Assembly: GCA_017561055.1 (NCBI GenBank)
Contig: JAFZDT010000015.1
Coordinates: 1-45,326, forward strand
DNA from: Erysipelotrichaceae bacterium
GTDB lineage: Bacteria; Bacillota_I; Bacilli_A; Erysipelotrichales; Erysipelotrichaceae
Direction of reading: 5' to 3'
Length of the DNA: 45,326 nucleotides
Shown here: positions 23,390 to 32,367 of the stretch, one piece after another
Numbering within the stretch: the stretch's first letter is position 1
How the letters are laid out: every line of letters starts with the position of its first letter
The notes under the pieces: generated by a model
Told to the model about the DNA's origin: nothing
Seen by the model: only the letters and a program-made list of their open reading frames with translations
Databases searched by the model: none
Made by a program: the position numbers and the translations under genes

Positions 23390-24097
23390 ATGAAAATTAA
23401 AGGTGTAATCGAACAAGAGATTAAAGTTAGAGTAACTGATAAAGATGTTTGGAACAATAAAGAAGTGGTTGACTTTAGTTTATGGAATCAAGAATATGAT
23501 TTGCGTATGAAGGCTGAAGATCATATTGTTTTAAGTAGCGATGAAGTAGAAGTGTTGAATACTCATGTTACAAGTGAAGATATGATTATGGATGTGGATT
23601 TGGTAACTAGTAATATTCATGTGGTTCCTAATGGTGTAGAGTATGGGGAAGTGCTTATTGATTTCTATAATACCTATATTAAGGATAAGGAATGGAATCC
23701 GCTTGAAAAACTTGAAATTCGTGGAGGAAGTTTTGCTTGGAAACCATGGAAGAATAAAGTATGGATGCGTGTTGTTGAAGGTGATGTTATTTATCTAGCA
23801 CATTTTGAAAGTGTTGCTTTTAGATTGGCTGATGAAAAGATGATTGCGAAGTTGGCGGATATGCATTTTTATAAAGGGTTTGGTTGGGATCAGGTGCATA
23901 CAAAAGATGAAGATGGTATTCATTTTTATCTACCAACGATTGATGAGATTGGTAATGTAGAATGTTTAGATGATTCGTATATTCCGAATATTGATTTATC
24001 GATGTTATTTGATGAAACAACGACAGCTGTTGAAAAAGAGATGTTGGCTCGTTGTATAGTATTAACGTTTGAAGAATATGTAAAAAGGAATCGCTAG
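23390..24097 (+). CDS. Hypothetical protein, 235 aa
   Basis: I do not recognise the family. The protein is soluble and acidic. The N-terminal half alternates strands ([29 protein letters not shown]). The middle is rich in Trp ([16 protein letters not shown]), and the C-terminal part is helical ([19 protein letters not shown]). It starts 2 bases after the glutaredoxin-like gene and ends in a strong hairpin whose stem includes its last codons. Its 3' end overlaps the converging metK stop by 4 bases. Confidence 0.75.
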   Translation: MKIKGVIEQEIKVRVTDKDVWNNKEVVDFSLWNQEYDLRMKAEDHIVLSSDEVEVLNTHVTSEDMIMDVDLVTSNIHVVPNGVEYGEVLIDFYNTYIKDKEWNPLEKLEIRGGSFAWKPWKNKVWMRVVEGDVIYLAHFESVAFRLADEKMIAKLADMHFYKGFGWDQVHTKDEDGIHFYLPTIDEIGNVECLDDSYIPNIDLSMLFDETTTAVEKEMLARCIVLTFEEYVKRNR

Positions 24098-24114
24098 TTA
24101 GCTAGTGATTCCTT
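24085..24114. terminator. Bidirectional terminator at the metK convergence
   Basis: AAGGAATCGCTAG and CTAGTGATTCCTT form a 13-bp stem with one G-T pair and loop TTAG. Both stop codons lie inside it, and T-runs occur on the right. Confidence 0.85.
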
Positions 24115-25239
24115 AATTTTTTCTAATTTATCTAATTGTTCAAATGAAATGTGTAAATCTTCTCTTCCCATATGACCATAAGCAGCTAATTGCTTATACA
24201 TAGGAGTTTTTAGATGCAACTCATTGATAATATTCGCTACACGTAAATCGAAGTGTGTATTTACAATTTCATATAACTTACTCATTTCTACTTTATTGGT
24301 GTTATATGTATCAATGTGGATAGATACTGGTGTAGGAATACCGATAGCATATGCTACTTGTACTAAAGCTTTGTCACAAAGGTTTGCGGCTACTAAATGT
24401 TTCGCTACATAACGAGTATAATAAGCTCCACTTCTATCTACTTTAGATGGGTCCTTACCACTAAATGCGCCTCCACCATGAGGAGCATATCCACCATAAG
24501 TATCTACAATAATTTTTCTTCCTGTTAATCCAGCATCACCAATAGGTCCTCCAATAACAAATCTTCCTGTTGGATTGATATAAATTTTAGTGTTTTCGTC
24601 CATTAAATGTGCAGGAATAACTGCATCAATTACATGTTTTTTAATATCTGCTTTTAATATATCTAAATCAATAGAATCTAAGTGTTGATTGGAAACTACA
24701 ATAGTATCTACACGTTTGATTTCTTCATTATCATATTCTACAGATACTTGTGCTTTTCCATCTGGTCCTAGGTACGTTAGAGTGTCTTTTACTTCATCTA
24801 ATTTAGCACATAATTTAGATGCTAATTCAAATGATAATGGCATTAAGTTAGCTGTTTCATTACAAGCATAACCAAACATCATTCCTTGGTCACCTGCACC
24901 AATTTCTTCTTCACTTAAAGAAACACCTTGGTTAATATCTTGTGATTGTGTGCTTAGATGAACCAATACTTCGATTTCATCATATTTAAATCCCCATTCT
25001 GGACGCGTATAACCAATTTCTTTGATTGTTTCTCTAGCAATAGCTTCATAATCTACGATTGCACTGGTAGATACTTCTCCTGTAATAACTAATAAATTTT
25101 TTGATGTGACAGTCTCACATGCAACGTGAGCATGTGGATCTTGTGCTAAGATGGCATCCAAAATTGCATCTGATACTTGATCGGCTACTTTGTCTGGATG
25201 TCCTTTTGTTACTGATTCTGATGTAAAAATTGTTTTCAT
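24094..25239 (-). CDS. metK: S-adenosylmethionine synthetase
   Basis: MetK makes SAM from methionine and ATP. The 381-aa product shows the family signatures: [20 protein letters not shown] at the N-terminus, [12 protein letters not shown], and [16 protein letters not shown] with the phosphate-binding loop. Length is normal. It is monocistronic, with an S-box riboswitch and terminator in its leader, so high SAM should shut it down. CTCCT-type ribosome complement just upstream supports the ATG at 25239. Confidence 0.97.
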   Translation of the reverse strand: MKTIFTSESVTKGHPDKVADQVSDAILDAILAQDPHAHVACETVTSKNLLVITGEVSTSAIVDYEAIARETIKEIGYTRPEWGFKYDEIEVLVHLSTQSQDINQGVSLSEEEIGAGDQGMMFGYACNETANLMPLSFELASKLCAKLDEVKDTLTYLGPDGKAQVSVEYDNEEIKRVDTIVVSNQHLDSIDLDILKADIKKHVIDAVIPAHLMDENTKIYINPTGRFVIGGPIGDAGLTGRKIIVDTYGGYAPHGGGAFSGKDPSKVDRSGAYYTRYVAKHLVAANLCDKALVQVAYAIGIPTPVSIHIDTYNTNKVEMSKLYEIVNTHFDLRVANIINELHLKTPMYKQLAAYGHMGREDLHISFEQLDKLEKIKESLAN

Positions 25240-25265
25240 ATTTCATTCTCCTTTATTTTTCCCAA

Positions 25266-25293
25266 AATAAAAACCTCTTCAGAACAAAGAGGC
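25266..25293 (-). terminator. Riboswitch expression-platform terminator
   Basis: On the minus strand CCTCTT and AAGAGG form a stem followed by TTTTTATTTT, between the SAM-I aptamer and metK. Confidence 0.85.
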
Positions 25294-25299
25294 AAAGAA

Positions 25300-25410
25300 T
25301 GACTATTCTTTCCTCATCTTCCAGATTGCTCTGTAGGATTTAGCACCTTGTAATAACAGGTTGCCGGGTTTCATAGGGCCTATCCCTCCACCACTCTTGA
25401 TAAGGTTTTT
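25300..25410 (-). promoter_or_regulatory. SAM-I (S-box) riboswitch
   Basis: Read on the minus strand, the leader contains CTTATCAAGAGTGGTGGAGG, then the conserved CCCTATGAAACCCGGCAACC, and closes with AGATGAGG. These are the core S-box elements (P1 strand, kink-turn region and SAM-binding core). It controls metK by SAM-dependent termination. Confidence 0.95.
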
Positions 25411-25419
25411 ACTCGGACT

Positions 25420-25448
25420 ATATTACAGGAATTGAAATGGAATTGCAA
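25420..25448 (-). promoter_or_regulatory. Promoter of the metK leader
   Basis: On the minus strand TTGCAA (25443-25448), a 17-base spacer and TAATAT (25420-25425), just upstream of the riboswitch. Confidence 0.7.
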
Positions 25449-25540
25449 GAAGAAATTACAAAATATTTTATGAACTAGTTGAAGTGGTGGGTGAAACATA
25501 CTATATTGTAATTGAAAAGAATTATTCACAGGAGGTAATT

Positions 25541-26272
25541 ATGAGTATTCAAAATTATTTTGATATTTTACAAGAAAAACTACAAGCGTGTAGAGAAACA
25601 CAAAGTGAAAATATTAGAAAAGCTGCAGAAATGATTGTGGATTCACAATTAAAGGGTGGTAACTTTTATGTGTTTGGTACGGGTCATTCGCATATGATTG
25701 CGGAAGAACTATATACTCGTGCTGGAGGATTGGCATTTGTTAAAATTATCTTACCTCCTGAATTGATGTTACATCAAATGGTAGATAAGAGTACACAATT
25801 AGAACGTTTACCAGGATATGCGAAAGCAATTTTAGATTTGTATCCAATTGATGAGCGTGATGTGGTAATGATTATTTCGAATAGTGGGCGTAATAGTGTT
25901 CCAGTAGAAGTAGCGATGGAATTTAAAGCAAAAGGTGCACAAGTAATTGCGATTACTTCTATGCGACACTCTTCACAAGTAACATCACGTCAAAAAGATG
26001 GAAAGAAATTATATGAAGTTGCGGATTTAGTTTTGGATAATCAAGCAGTATTTGGTGATGCGGCCTATACACCAGAAGGTTATGATAAACCAGTTGCTGG
26101 AACTAGTGATTTTATTGGTATTGCCATTGTACAAACAATGGTTGTCGCAATTGTTGAGAGAATGTTGGAATTAGGGGAAGAACCTCCAGTATTTTTAAGT
26201 GCAAACATTGATGGTTCTGCAGAAAAGAATTTGAAGTGGGCATTAAAATATAATTTACGTGAGCCAAGATAG
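25541..26272 (+). CDS. SIS-domain sugar-phosphate-binding protein
   Basis: The 243-aa product is a SIS-domain protein of the UPF0309 type. VFGTGHSHMIAEELYTRAGG and IISNSGRNSVPVEVAM are the two phosphate-loop regions of the fold. It probably isomerises or binds a phosphosugar, or acts as a kinase-free sensor; the family is not well characterised. AGGAGGT supports the ATG at 25541 over an upstream GTG. A paralogue of identical length, clearly diverged, is at 29299-30030. Confidence 0.87.
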   Translation: MSIQNYFDILQEKLQACRETQSENIRKAAEMIVDSQLKGGNFYVFGTGHSHMIAEELYTRAGGLAFVKIILPPELMLHQMVDKSTQLERLPGYAKAILDLYPIDERDVVMIISNSGRNSVPVEVAMEFKAKGAQVIAITSMRHSSQVTSRQKDGKKLYEVADLVLDNQAVFGDAAYTPEGYDKPVAGTSDFIGIAIVQTMVVAIVERMLELGEEPPVFLSANIDGSAEKNLKWALKYNLREPR

Positions 26273-26321
26273 TGATTGCTATGAAACAAATGTGCTATAA
26301 TTTAGAAAAAGGAGATACTCT

Positions 26322-27188
26322 ATGAAATCTAAAGTTTATTTTTCAAAAACAATTAGTCCAGAAAAAGTATTGGAACTATACAAAATGTTAAATGTTGAAT
26401 TAAAAGGAAATGTAGCAATTAAGGTGCATTCAGGTGAAAAAGGTAATCAAAACTTCTTAAAACCAGATTTTTGGAAACCTACAATTGATTATGTTAAGGG
26501 TACAGTTGTTGAATGTAATACTGCATATGAAGGCGCAAGAAATACAACAAAACGTCATATTAAATTATTTAAGGATCATGGTTGGAGTGCTCATTTTCCA
26601 GTTGAAATCTTAGATGATGAAGGACCGGATAAAGTTTTAGAAATTCCTGATGGAAAACGTATTAAAAAGAATTATGTTGGTAAAAACATTGAAAAATATG
26701 ATTCAATGTTAGTATTATCACATTTTAAAGGTCATCCAAGTGGAGGATATGGTGGAGCATTAAAACAATTATCAATTGGAGTTGCCTCTAGTTTTGGTAA
26801 AGCCTATATTCATGGTGCTGGTGTTCCTGAAGAAAAATGGACAAGTGTTAGAGATCATTTCTTAGAATCAATGGCAGACGCTGCTAAAAGTGTTGTAGAA
26901 TATTTCTAAGGAAATATTGCATATGTAAATGTAATGAAAAACATGAGTGTGGATTGTGACTGTTGTGCAGTTGCGGAAGATCCATGTATTGCTGATATTG
27001 GTATCTTAGTATCACTAGATCCAATTGCTATTGACCAAGCATGTATTGATTTAGTGTATGCATGTTCAGACCCTGGTAAGCCACACTTAATTGAACGTAT
27101 TGAAAGCCGTAATGGTATTCATACAATTGAAGCTGCTAGTGAACATGGCTTCGGTAGTCGTGAATACGAATTAATTGAAGTAGAATAA
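26322..27188 (+). pseudogene. DUF362-family protein gene interrupted by an in-frame TAA
   Basis: The frame from ATG 26322 (after AAAGGAG) gives 195 aa up to TAA at 26907-26909. It then continues in the same register to 27188. Read through, the 288-position protein is a complete DUF362 protein: FKGHPSGGYGGALKQLSIG upstream, and the conserved DCDCCAVAEDPCIADIGIL and LDPIAIDQACIDLV downstream. The break falls in EYF-stop-GNIAYVNVM, where Lys or Glu is expected, so AAA or GAA to TAA. Nothing else is damaged. The second part could restart at 26934, but no ribosome site is visible there. DUF362 function is unknown; some members bind Fe-S clusters. It could be a pseudogene, a read-through product or a sequence error. 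Confidence 0.78.
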
Positions 27189-27209
27189 AAGCCTAGTTAT
27201 AGGCTTTTT
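27187..27209 (+). terminator. Terminator after the DUF362 gene
   Basis: AAAAGCCTA-GTTA-TAGGCTTTTT overlaps the stop codon. Confidence 0.85.
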
Positions 27210-27226
27210 ATTAGAAAGGAGTAAGT

Positions 27227-28213
27227 ATGCATTATCAAGAACTGTATTTTAAACAATATCCCTTAGGTACTATGCAAGACTATATAAAATATATATATCA
27301 AGCAACACTTGGTTCTGCACACTTAGTCGCTAATCAAGAAGATAATTATCAGTATTTAATTAAAGAATATGAAACGATAGAATATGATGAAGAACATATT
27401 CTGTTTGAAGAAATTAGTGAAGAACTAGTACGTGTACATTTAGAAGCTATTCCTAAAGCCTATCTTGCATATTATCATCATTTCTTTATGTTAAGTGTAG
27501 ATGTAAAAGAAGATAAACAAAAGTTAATGGATGCGTTGTTACATGCAGAGGATATTCCATTTTCTAAAGAAGAGTGGAATGCTTATGTTGAAGAATATAT
27601 TCAAAAAGGATGTCCTGTTATGAGACATAGTGAAATATTCAGAAAGCATTATCATCCACATTATCGCTTAATGAAAAAAGAATATATTCCATATATACAA
27701 TTATTAGATAAAGAAGGAATACTTGCGATTGATGGGCATAGTGCATCAGGAAAAAGTACATTAGCGAAATTGTTGAGTGAAGCTAAAGGATATCCTGTAA
27801 TATCTATGGATGAATTCTTTTTACAACCACATCAAAGAACTGAACAACGATCTGCAGAAATTGGTGGAAATATAGATTATGAACGTTTCTATCAAGAAGT
27901 TGTTTTAAATGTTAAGCAAACAATGATTACGTATCAAATATTTGATTGTAGTTGCATGTGTTTAACGGATAAAAAAACGATTGATATTTCAAAAGGTTTG
28001 ATTATCGAAGGATGTTATAGTCATCATCCATATTTTAAAGAATACATGGATTATAAAGTGTTTTTAAGTATTGATAAAGAAACACAAATTGCTCGTATTT
28101 TGAAACGTAATGGCGAGAAAATGCTTCAGCGTTTTGTGAATGAATGGATTCCTAAAGAAGATTTGTATTTTGAAACATTTCAAATCAAAGAAAAAGCGAA
28201 TATTATCTTATAA
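27227..28213 (+). CDS. Uridine-kinase-like P-loop protein with N-terminal extension
   Basis: The 328-aa product has a C-terminal nucleoside-kinase-like domain (~165-328). It has Walker A GHSASGKST near residue 170, the following SMDEFFLQP, typical of uridine kinase-like enzymes, and a lid-like region KRNGEKMLQRFVNEWIP. The first ~160 residues are an additional domain of unknown role with many Tyr and His (YLAYYHHFFMLS). This two-part arrangement probably phosphorylates a small metabolite; the substrate is not evident. AAAGGAG supports the start, and terminators flank it on both sides, so it is monocistronic. Confidence 0.8.
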   Translation: MHYQELYFKQYPLGTMQDYIKYIYQATLGSAHLVANQEDNYQYLIKEYETIEYDEEHILFEEISEELVRVHLEAIPKAYLAYYHHFFMLSVDVKEDKQKLMDALLHAEDIPFSKEEWNAYVEEYIQKGCPVMRHSEIFRKHYHPHYRLMKKEYIPYIQLLDKEGILAIDGHSASGKSTLAKLLSEAKGYPVISMDEFFLQPHQRTEQRSAEIGGNIDYERFYQEVVLNVKQTMITYQIFDCSCMCLTDKKTIDISKGLIIEGCYSHHPYFKEYMDYKVFLSIDKETQIARILKRNGEKMLQRFVNEWIPKEDLYFETFQIKEKANIIL

Positions 28214-28236
28214 CTCTGTGAAAACAGAGTTTTTTT
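28212..28236 (+). terminator. Terminator after the kinase-like gene
   Basis: AACTCTGT-GAAA-ACAGAGTT with a T-run, overlapping the stop codon. Confidence 0.88.
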
Positions 28237-28286
28237 ATTAAGAAAATAATGTACAATAAAGATAACAAATAGCGAGGTAATTAAAT

Positions 28287-29261
28287 ATGAAATTTGGAAT
28301 CATAGGAACAAACTTTGTGTCTGATTTCTTTATGGAAGGTGCTAAATTAGAACCTAAATGTGAAGTAGTAGCAGCATGTGGTGTATCAATGGAAAGATTG
28401 AATGCTTTTGTTGAAAAATATAATATTCCACAAAGCTTTACAGATTATAAAGAAATGGCTGAAGTAATTGATGCGGTGTATATTGCGACACCAAATGCAA
28501 AACACTTTGAAATGGCAAAATTCTTTTTGGAAAAGAAAATTCCAGTATTTTGTGAAAAACCATTAGCGAGTAATGCAAAAGAAGTAAATGAATTAGTAAG
28601 AATTGCAAAAGAAAATCAAGTATATTTCCACGAAGGGTTAGTATCATTGTATCAACCTAATTATCAAGTGATTAAAGATAATTTGCATCTAGTTGGAAAT
28701 TTAAGACAAGTGAATGTAAACTTCTCAAAATATTCTACAAGATATGATGCATTCTTACGTAATGAAAATCCAACGACATTTAGATTGGAATTATCAAATG
28801 GCGCAACAATGGATTTAGGAGTTTATTGTGTAGGATTTGCGATTGGTTTATTTGGTAAACCAAAGAAAATTTTAAGTACAGCATCAGTGTTGGAAAATGC
28901 GGCAGATGTAGCTGGTTCAACAATTTATGATTATGGTGATTATGTAGTAAGTTTAAATTATTCTAAAGTATGTGATGCAAATCCAGTAGCTGAAATTTGT
29001 GGTGAATTAGGAACGATTCGTATTAATCATCCAAGTTTATTAACAACAGTTACTTTTACAGATCGTCTAACAAAAGAAGTGAAGAATCTTGGTGTTGAAC
29101 AAAAACATAATTTCTATTATGAAATTAGTGAGATGATTGATCAAATTGAAAAAGGTCAATTAGAATCAAGAAGTGTACCTCTATCATTAAGTCAAGAAAT
29201 TCATGAAGTAATGACAGAAATGAGAAGACAGTCTGGTATTGTATTCCCAGCAGATAAATAA
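28287..29261 (+). CDS. Gfo/Idh/MocA-family oxidoreductase
   Basis: The 324-aa product is a cytoplasmic NAD(P)-dependent oxidoreductase acting on a sugar or inositol-like substrate. The Rossmann start GIIGTNFVSDFF and the family motif EKPLASNAKEV are clear. The C-terminal alpha/beta domain has DLGVYCVGFAIGLFG with the usual catalytic-region Tyr/Cys position. Length is typical. It is monocistronic, with TACAAT upstream as a possible -10 box and a terminator after it. The substrate is unknown. Confidence 0.9.
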   Translation: MKFGIIGTNFVSDFFMEGAKLEPKCEVVAACGVSMERLNAFVEKYNIPQSFTDYKEMAEVIDAVYIATPNAKHFEMAKFFLEKKIPVFCEKPLASNAKEVNELVRIAKENQVYFHEGLVSLYQPNYQVIKDNLHLVGNLRQVNVNFSKYSTRYDAFLRNENPTTFRLELSNGATMDLGVYCVGFAIGLFGKPKKILSTASVLENAADVAGSTIYDYGDYVVSLNYSKVCDANPVAEICGELGTIRINHPSLLTTVTFTDRLTKEVKNLGVEQKHNFYYEISEMIDQIEKGQLESRSVPLSLSQEIHEVMTEMRRQSGIVFPADK

Positions 29262-29262
29262 A

Positions 29263-29293
29263 AAATATCCAAGACATTTCGTCTTGGATATTT
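29263..29293. terminator. Bidirectional terminator between oxidoreductase and SIS gene
   Basis: AAATATCCAAGAC and GTCTTGGATATTT form a 13-bp stem with a 5-base loop between converging genes. Confidence 0.85.
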
Positions 29294-29298
29294 GCTTT

Positions 29299-30030
29299 TT
29301 ACCAACCAAATTCTTTGTAGTGTGGATATACTTCAGATTCGTTATAAGCAACACCACCAGGGAAGTTAGCACTCTTTAATAGTCTAGGTGTTTTACCACG
29401 TTTCATCATTTCTTCTAATACAACAGATGTAACTGACCATAAAATATAAGAACTTGCCAAACCACTAGCTGCAGCGAAGTTTGCTTCGATACCTTCTACT
29501 TCAAGCATTGCTTCAGCAGCAGGAGCACAGTTATCTAATGTTAAATCTACAAATTCATATAATTTTTTACCAGAAGAGTGAACAGCATCTACACTTTTAG
29601 CATAGCTCATACTACTCATGGCAATAACTTTGATTCCCATCTTTTTAGCTTCATAAGCTAAATCAACAACATGAGCTGTACGACCAGATACAGAACCAAC
29701 AAATAGCACATCGCCAGGTTTAATGGTAGAAGCTTTTAGTATATAAGCACCTAAACCTTCCATGTTTAAGTCCATATCACTACGATCTCTTTCTCTTGCA
29801 TCAGATACTACATCTAATTTGTAGTGGAATTTACGATAGAAAGCAGGTCCTCCACCACGGTTAAATAAATCCATTTCAATAGAATGGCAAATACCACTTA
29901 AATAGATATTTCCACCTGCATCAATGGTGTCGGCGATCATTTTACCCGCAGTAATGATATTTTCTCTTTGGGTAGTGTTAATGTCGTCAAATAATTGTTG
30001 AACTCGTTTTTGATAATCATCTAAAATCAT
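29299..30030 (-). CDS. SIS-domain protein, paralogue of the 25.5-kb gene
   Basis: The 243-aa product has the same layout as the SIS protein at 25541. It has GNIYLSGICHSIEMDLFNRGGG at the first phosphate loop (split here over residues ~40-61), VGSVSGRTAHVVDLA at the second, and DLTLDNCAP matching DLVLDNQAV in the paralogue. It probably binds a different phosphosugar. It is encoded alone and converges with the oxidoreductase gene. Confidence 0.85.
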   Translation of the reverse strand: MILDDYQKRVQQLFDDINTTQRENIITAGKMIADTIDAGGNIYLSGICHSIEMDLFNRGGGPAFYRKFHYKLDVVSDARERDRSDMDLNMEGLGAYILKASTIKPGDVLFVGSVSGRTAHVVDLAYEAKKMGIKVIAMSSMSYAKSVDAVHSSGKKLYEFVDLTLDNCAPAAEAMLEVEGIEANFAAASGLASSYILWSVTSVVLEEMMKRGKTPRLLKSANFPGGVAYNESEVYPHYKEFGW

Positions 30031-30137
30031 ATTGAATATCCTCTTTTCTAAATTTATTATATATTACAATCATATGGATGAATATATATTTTCATAAAAT
30101 AAATGATACAATATTCTATAAGAAAGAAGGCGATACC

Positions 30138-31061
30138 ATGTACATTCAATATCACAATTACATCATTCGTAATGCGGAAGAAAAAGATGCTGAAATATTA
30201 ACGAATTGGTGGAATGATGGTAAGGTTATGGAACATGCTGGATTTCCAAATGGTCTTCAAATTACTAAAGAAAAAGTGAAACAACAATTAGAAAAGCATG
30301 ATGATAATAATCGTAGATTGATTATGGAATATGATGGAGTTATGATTGGTGAAATGTGTTATACCCATCTTGGAGATGCTGTTGATATTGGTATTAAAAT
30401 ATGTAATTTTGATTATCAAAATCAGGGACATGGAAGAATCTTCTTAAGCATGTTAATTGAGAGATTGTTTCATAAAGGATATCAAAAGATTGTATTAGAT
30501 ACTATGATAGAAAATATTAGAGCGCAACATGTCTATGAAAGTTTAGGTTTTGTAAAACAGGGTGTAAAAATAGATTGTTGGAAAGACCAAGTAGGGAATA
30601 TGCGTAGTGCAGTGGATTATTGTTTGCACATGGATAATTTTAATAGTTATGTAACTGATGTTATGATTTTGGATATTGATGATGTTGATTGTGATAGTAT
30701 CTATCAAGAAATGAAGAATCTAGTATATACATATGAAGATTTATCTACAATAAATGTAGAATATGTAATGAATTGGATGTATAAAAAGGTACATAATCAT
30801 AAAGAATGGTATAAGAAAGTTATATATCAACATGATGTTGTCGGATATTATGCTATTAATGATGATGAACTTGAGGATTTTTATATTTTAGATGCTTATA
30901 GAGGTCAAGGTATTGGAACAAAAATAATGGAAGAATATATCCACTCAAATACATTGTGTGTATTTAAAAAGAATGAAAGGGCAATTGCTTTTTATCAACG
31001 ATTTGGTTTTGAAATTGTTGAAGAGATGAAGACTAGATATATTATGAAAAAAGGAAGGTAA
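30138..31061 (+). CDS. Tandem GNAT acetyltransferase
   Basis: The 307-aa product contains two GNAT domains. Residues ~1-168 form a RimJ/RimL-type domain with acetyl-CoA loop NQGHGRIFLSMLIERLF and ENIRAQHVYESLGF. Residues ~175-307 form a second domain with YRGQGIGTKIMEEYI and NERAIAFYQRFGF. Both keep the Q/RxxGxG/A loop, so both could bind acetyl-CoA. The acceptor is unknown. The ATG at 30138 follows a weak GAAGG site; an earlier in-frame ATG lacks one. It converges with the MntR-like gene. Confidence 0.85.
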   Translation: MYIQYHNYIIRNAEEKDAEILTNWWNDGKVMEHAGFPNGLQITKEKVKQQLEKHDDNNRRLIMEYDGVMIGEMCYTHLGDAVDIGIKICNFDYQNQGHGRIFLSMLIERLFHKGYQKIVLDTMIENIRAQHVYESLGFVKQGVKIDCWKDQVGNMRSAVDYCLHMDNFNSYVTDVMILDIDDVDCDSIYQEMKNLVYTYEDLSTINVEYVMNWMYKKVHNHKEWYKKVIYQHDVVGYYAINDDELEDFYILDAYRGQGIGTKIMEEYIHSNTLCVFKKNERAIAFYQRFGFEIVEEMKTRYIMKKGR

Positions 31062-31072
31062 TACCTTCCTTT
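31050..31072. terminator. Bidirectional terminator between GNAT and MntR-like genes
   Basis: AAAGGAAGGT-AAT-ACCTTCCTTT is a perfect inverted repeat covering the GNAT 3' end and ending at the stop of the regulator gene. Confidence 0.75.
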
Positions 31073-31433
31073 AAAATTTAGTGTGTTTTAAAATTGCTTC
31101 AAAGCTTTCATTACTCAATACATGCTCTAAACGACATGCATCTTCAGTAGCGATTTCAGGATCAACACCTAAAGCAATAAGCCATTTAGTTAGTAATGTA
31201 TGACGTTCATAAATCTTTTCGGCAATTTCTCTTCCTTTATCTAATAAAGTAATAGAACCATCTTGATCCATATGAATGTAACCATTTTCTCTTAAATTTC
31301 TCATAGCTACACTTACACTTGGTTTAGAAAATCCCATTTCATTTACGATATCAATTGAACGAACATGATGATTGCGATTTTGTAAGACTAAAATCGTTTC
31401 TAAATAGTTTTCTGCAGATTCTTGAATCTTCAT
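31071..31433 (-). CDS. DtxR/MntR-family metal-dependent regulator
   Basis: The 120-aa product has the N-terminal winged helix of the DtxR/MntR family (KIQESAENYLETIL, then VRSIDIVNEMGFSKPSVSVA). A dimerisation helix region follows, with ERHTLLTKWLIALGV and EDACRLEHVLS, which carries the usual His/Glu metal ligands. It has no SH3-like third domain, as in MntR. It probably senses Mn2+ or Fe2+. The ATG at 31433 follows GGTGG. A palindrome covering its own promoter suggests autoregulation. No metal transporter is adjacent. Confidence 0.88.
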   Translation of the reverse strand: MKIQESAENYLETILVLQNRNHHVRSIDIVNEMGFSKPSVSVAMRNLRENGYIHMDQDGSITLLDKGREIAEKIYERHTLLTKWLIALGVDPEIATEDACRLEHVLSNESFEAILKHTKF

Positions 31434-31446
31434 ATATACCACCACC

Positions 31447-31463
31447 TTGCTAAATTATAGCAA
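31447..31463 (-). promoter_or_regulatory. Palindromic operator overlapping the MntR-like gene promoter
   Basis: On the minus strand TTGCTA-TAATT-TAGCAA is a perfect 6+6 inverted repeat that includes a TATAAT -10 box. It sits 14 bases before the start codon. It is a good candidate for the regulator's own binding site. Confidence 0.55.
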
Positions 31464-31590
31464 TGTTATTTTGGTTTTTCAATCATAGTAACTGTGAATG
31501 TAGTATTTATACTTACTCAACAAAATCTTAATTCTAATATATGAATAGAATAATAGTATCTAGATGGTGAGAATATCTTTTTCGCTAATA

Positions 31591-32052
31591 CTATGATTCA
31601 TTTATGGTAAATAATTGAATGTAGAAATCGTAGGCTTTTTCACATTCTTCATAAGAAGTACTTGTTTCATTCATTAAAAACTTTACTGCTTCTTCTTTAG
31701 AAGGGAAGGATTTTAGAATGGTTGTTACTTCAGATATTCTATCTAATGCCATACTGAATTGTTCAAATGTAATATTCTTATCGCTTAAACAGTACAGTTT
31801 ATACTTTAACATTTCCATAAGATTGTTATTTGAGTCATCAACTAATCTTTCTCCAGCAAATAGTTCATTAATAGATATATTAAGAATTTTGCATAGAGGC
31901 TCATATAAAGAAGAATCGGGCAAACAATTTCCATTTTCCCATTTAGAAACTGATTTGTTTGTTGTGTTTAACATACTAGCAAGTTGTTCTTGGGTAATGC
32001 CTTTTTCTTTTCTACATTGTGCAATGAATTTACCAATGTTGATTTGATTCAT
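31591..32052 (-). CDS. XRE-family transcriptional regulator
   Basis: The 153-aa product has an N-terminal XRE helix-turn-helix (GKFIAQCRKEKGITQEQLAS followed by MLNTTNKSVSKWENG, residues ~5-45). A C-terminal ~80-residue helical region probably mediates dimerisation. AGGAGG stands before the ATG at 32052. An upstream in-frame ATG has no ribosome site. Targets are unknown. Confidence 0.87.
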   Translation of the reverse strand: MNQINIGKFIAQCRKEKGITQEQLASMLNTTNKSVSKWENGNCLPDSSLYEPLCKILNISINELFAGERLVDDSNNNLMEMLKYKLYCLSDKNITFEQFSMALDRISEVTTILKSFPSKEEAVKFLMNETSTSYEECEKAYDFYIQLFTINES

Positions 32053-32221
32053 AGAAGTACCTCCTTGTATCTTTATTATATAAGGAGATGTAATATATAA
32101 CACCCATTAAAAGTAGAATTCTGATAATAAAAAGTTCGAGCATATGATTTGAAGAAATATAAGTTTGATGTTAGATTATAGACAGTTAGAAAACTAACTC
32201 TTTATACGTCAAATAGAAAAT

Positions 32222-32311
32222 AAACCGTAATCAATCTAGGCGATCTCCTTTCTCTCATATTCACTAGATTGAATAGTACATGGCATGAGTACTAGAAAAT
32301 ACGGTTTTTTT
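32222..32311 (+). ncRNA. Candidate structured RNA: three-way junction with terminator
   Basis: The sequence can form three nested helices. P1 pairs AAACCGTA (32222-32229) with TACGGTTT (32300-32307). P2 pairs TCAATCTAG (32231-32239) with CTAGATTGA (32264-32272). P3 pairs TAGTAC (32274-32279) with GTACTA (32289-32294). A T-run follows P1 (to 32311). The P2 loop has CTCCTTTCTCTC, which could pair with Shine-Dalgarno sequences. It could be a small regulatory RNA or a leader of the amidase gene 57 bases downstream. I do not recognise it as a known riboswitch. The rest of the 315-base gap upstream (32053-32221) holds only a small AGTTAG/CTAACT hairpin. Confidence 0.55.
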
Positions 32312-32367
32312 CTTATTTTGGAACATAATACATCTTGTTGCATAGACTAGTATGAAAGAGGTGTTTT

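Noticed and set aside
10463-26909. Reassignment of TAA as a sense codon, suggested by two in-frame TAA codons
   Set aside because: TAA ends many intact genes here (smpB, pyrB, manA, rubredoxin), so reassignment is not tenable; suppression or mutation remains possible.
32222-32311. Purine, THF or other known three-way-junction riboswitch
   Set aside because: The junction and loops lack the conserved core bases of those classes, so no known name was assigned.
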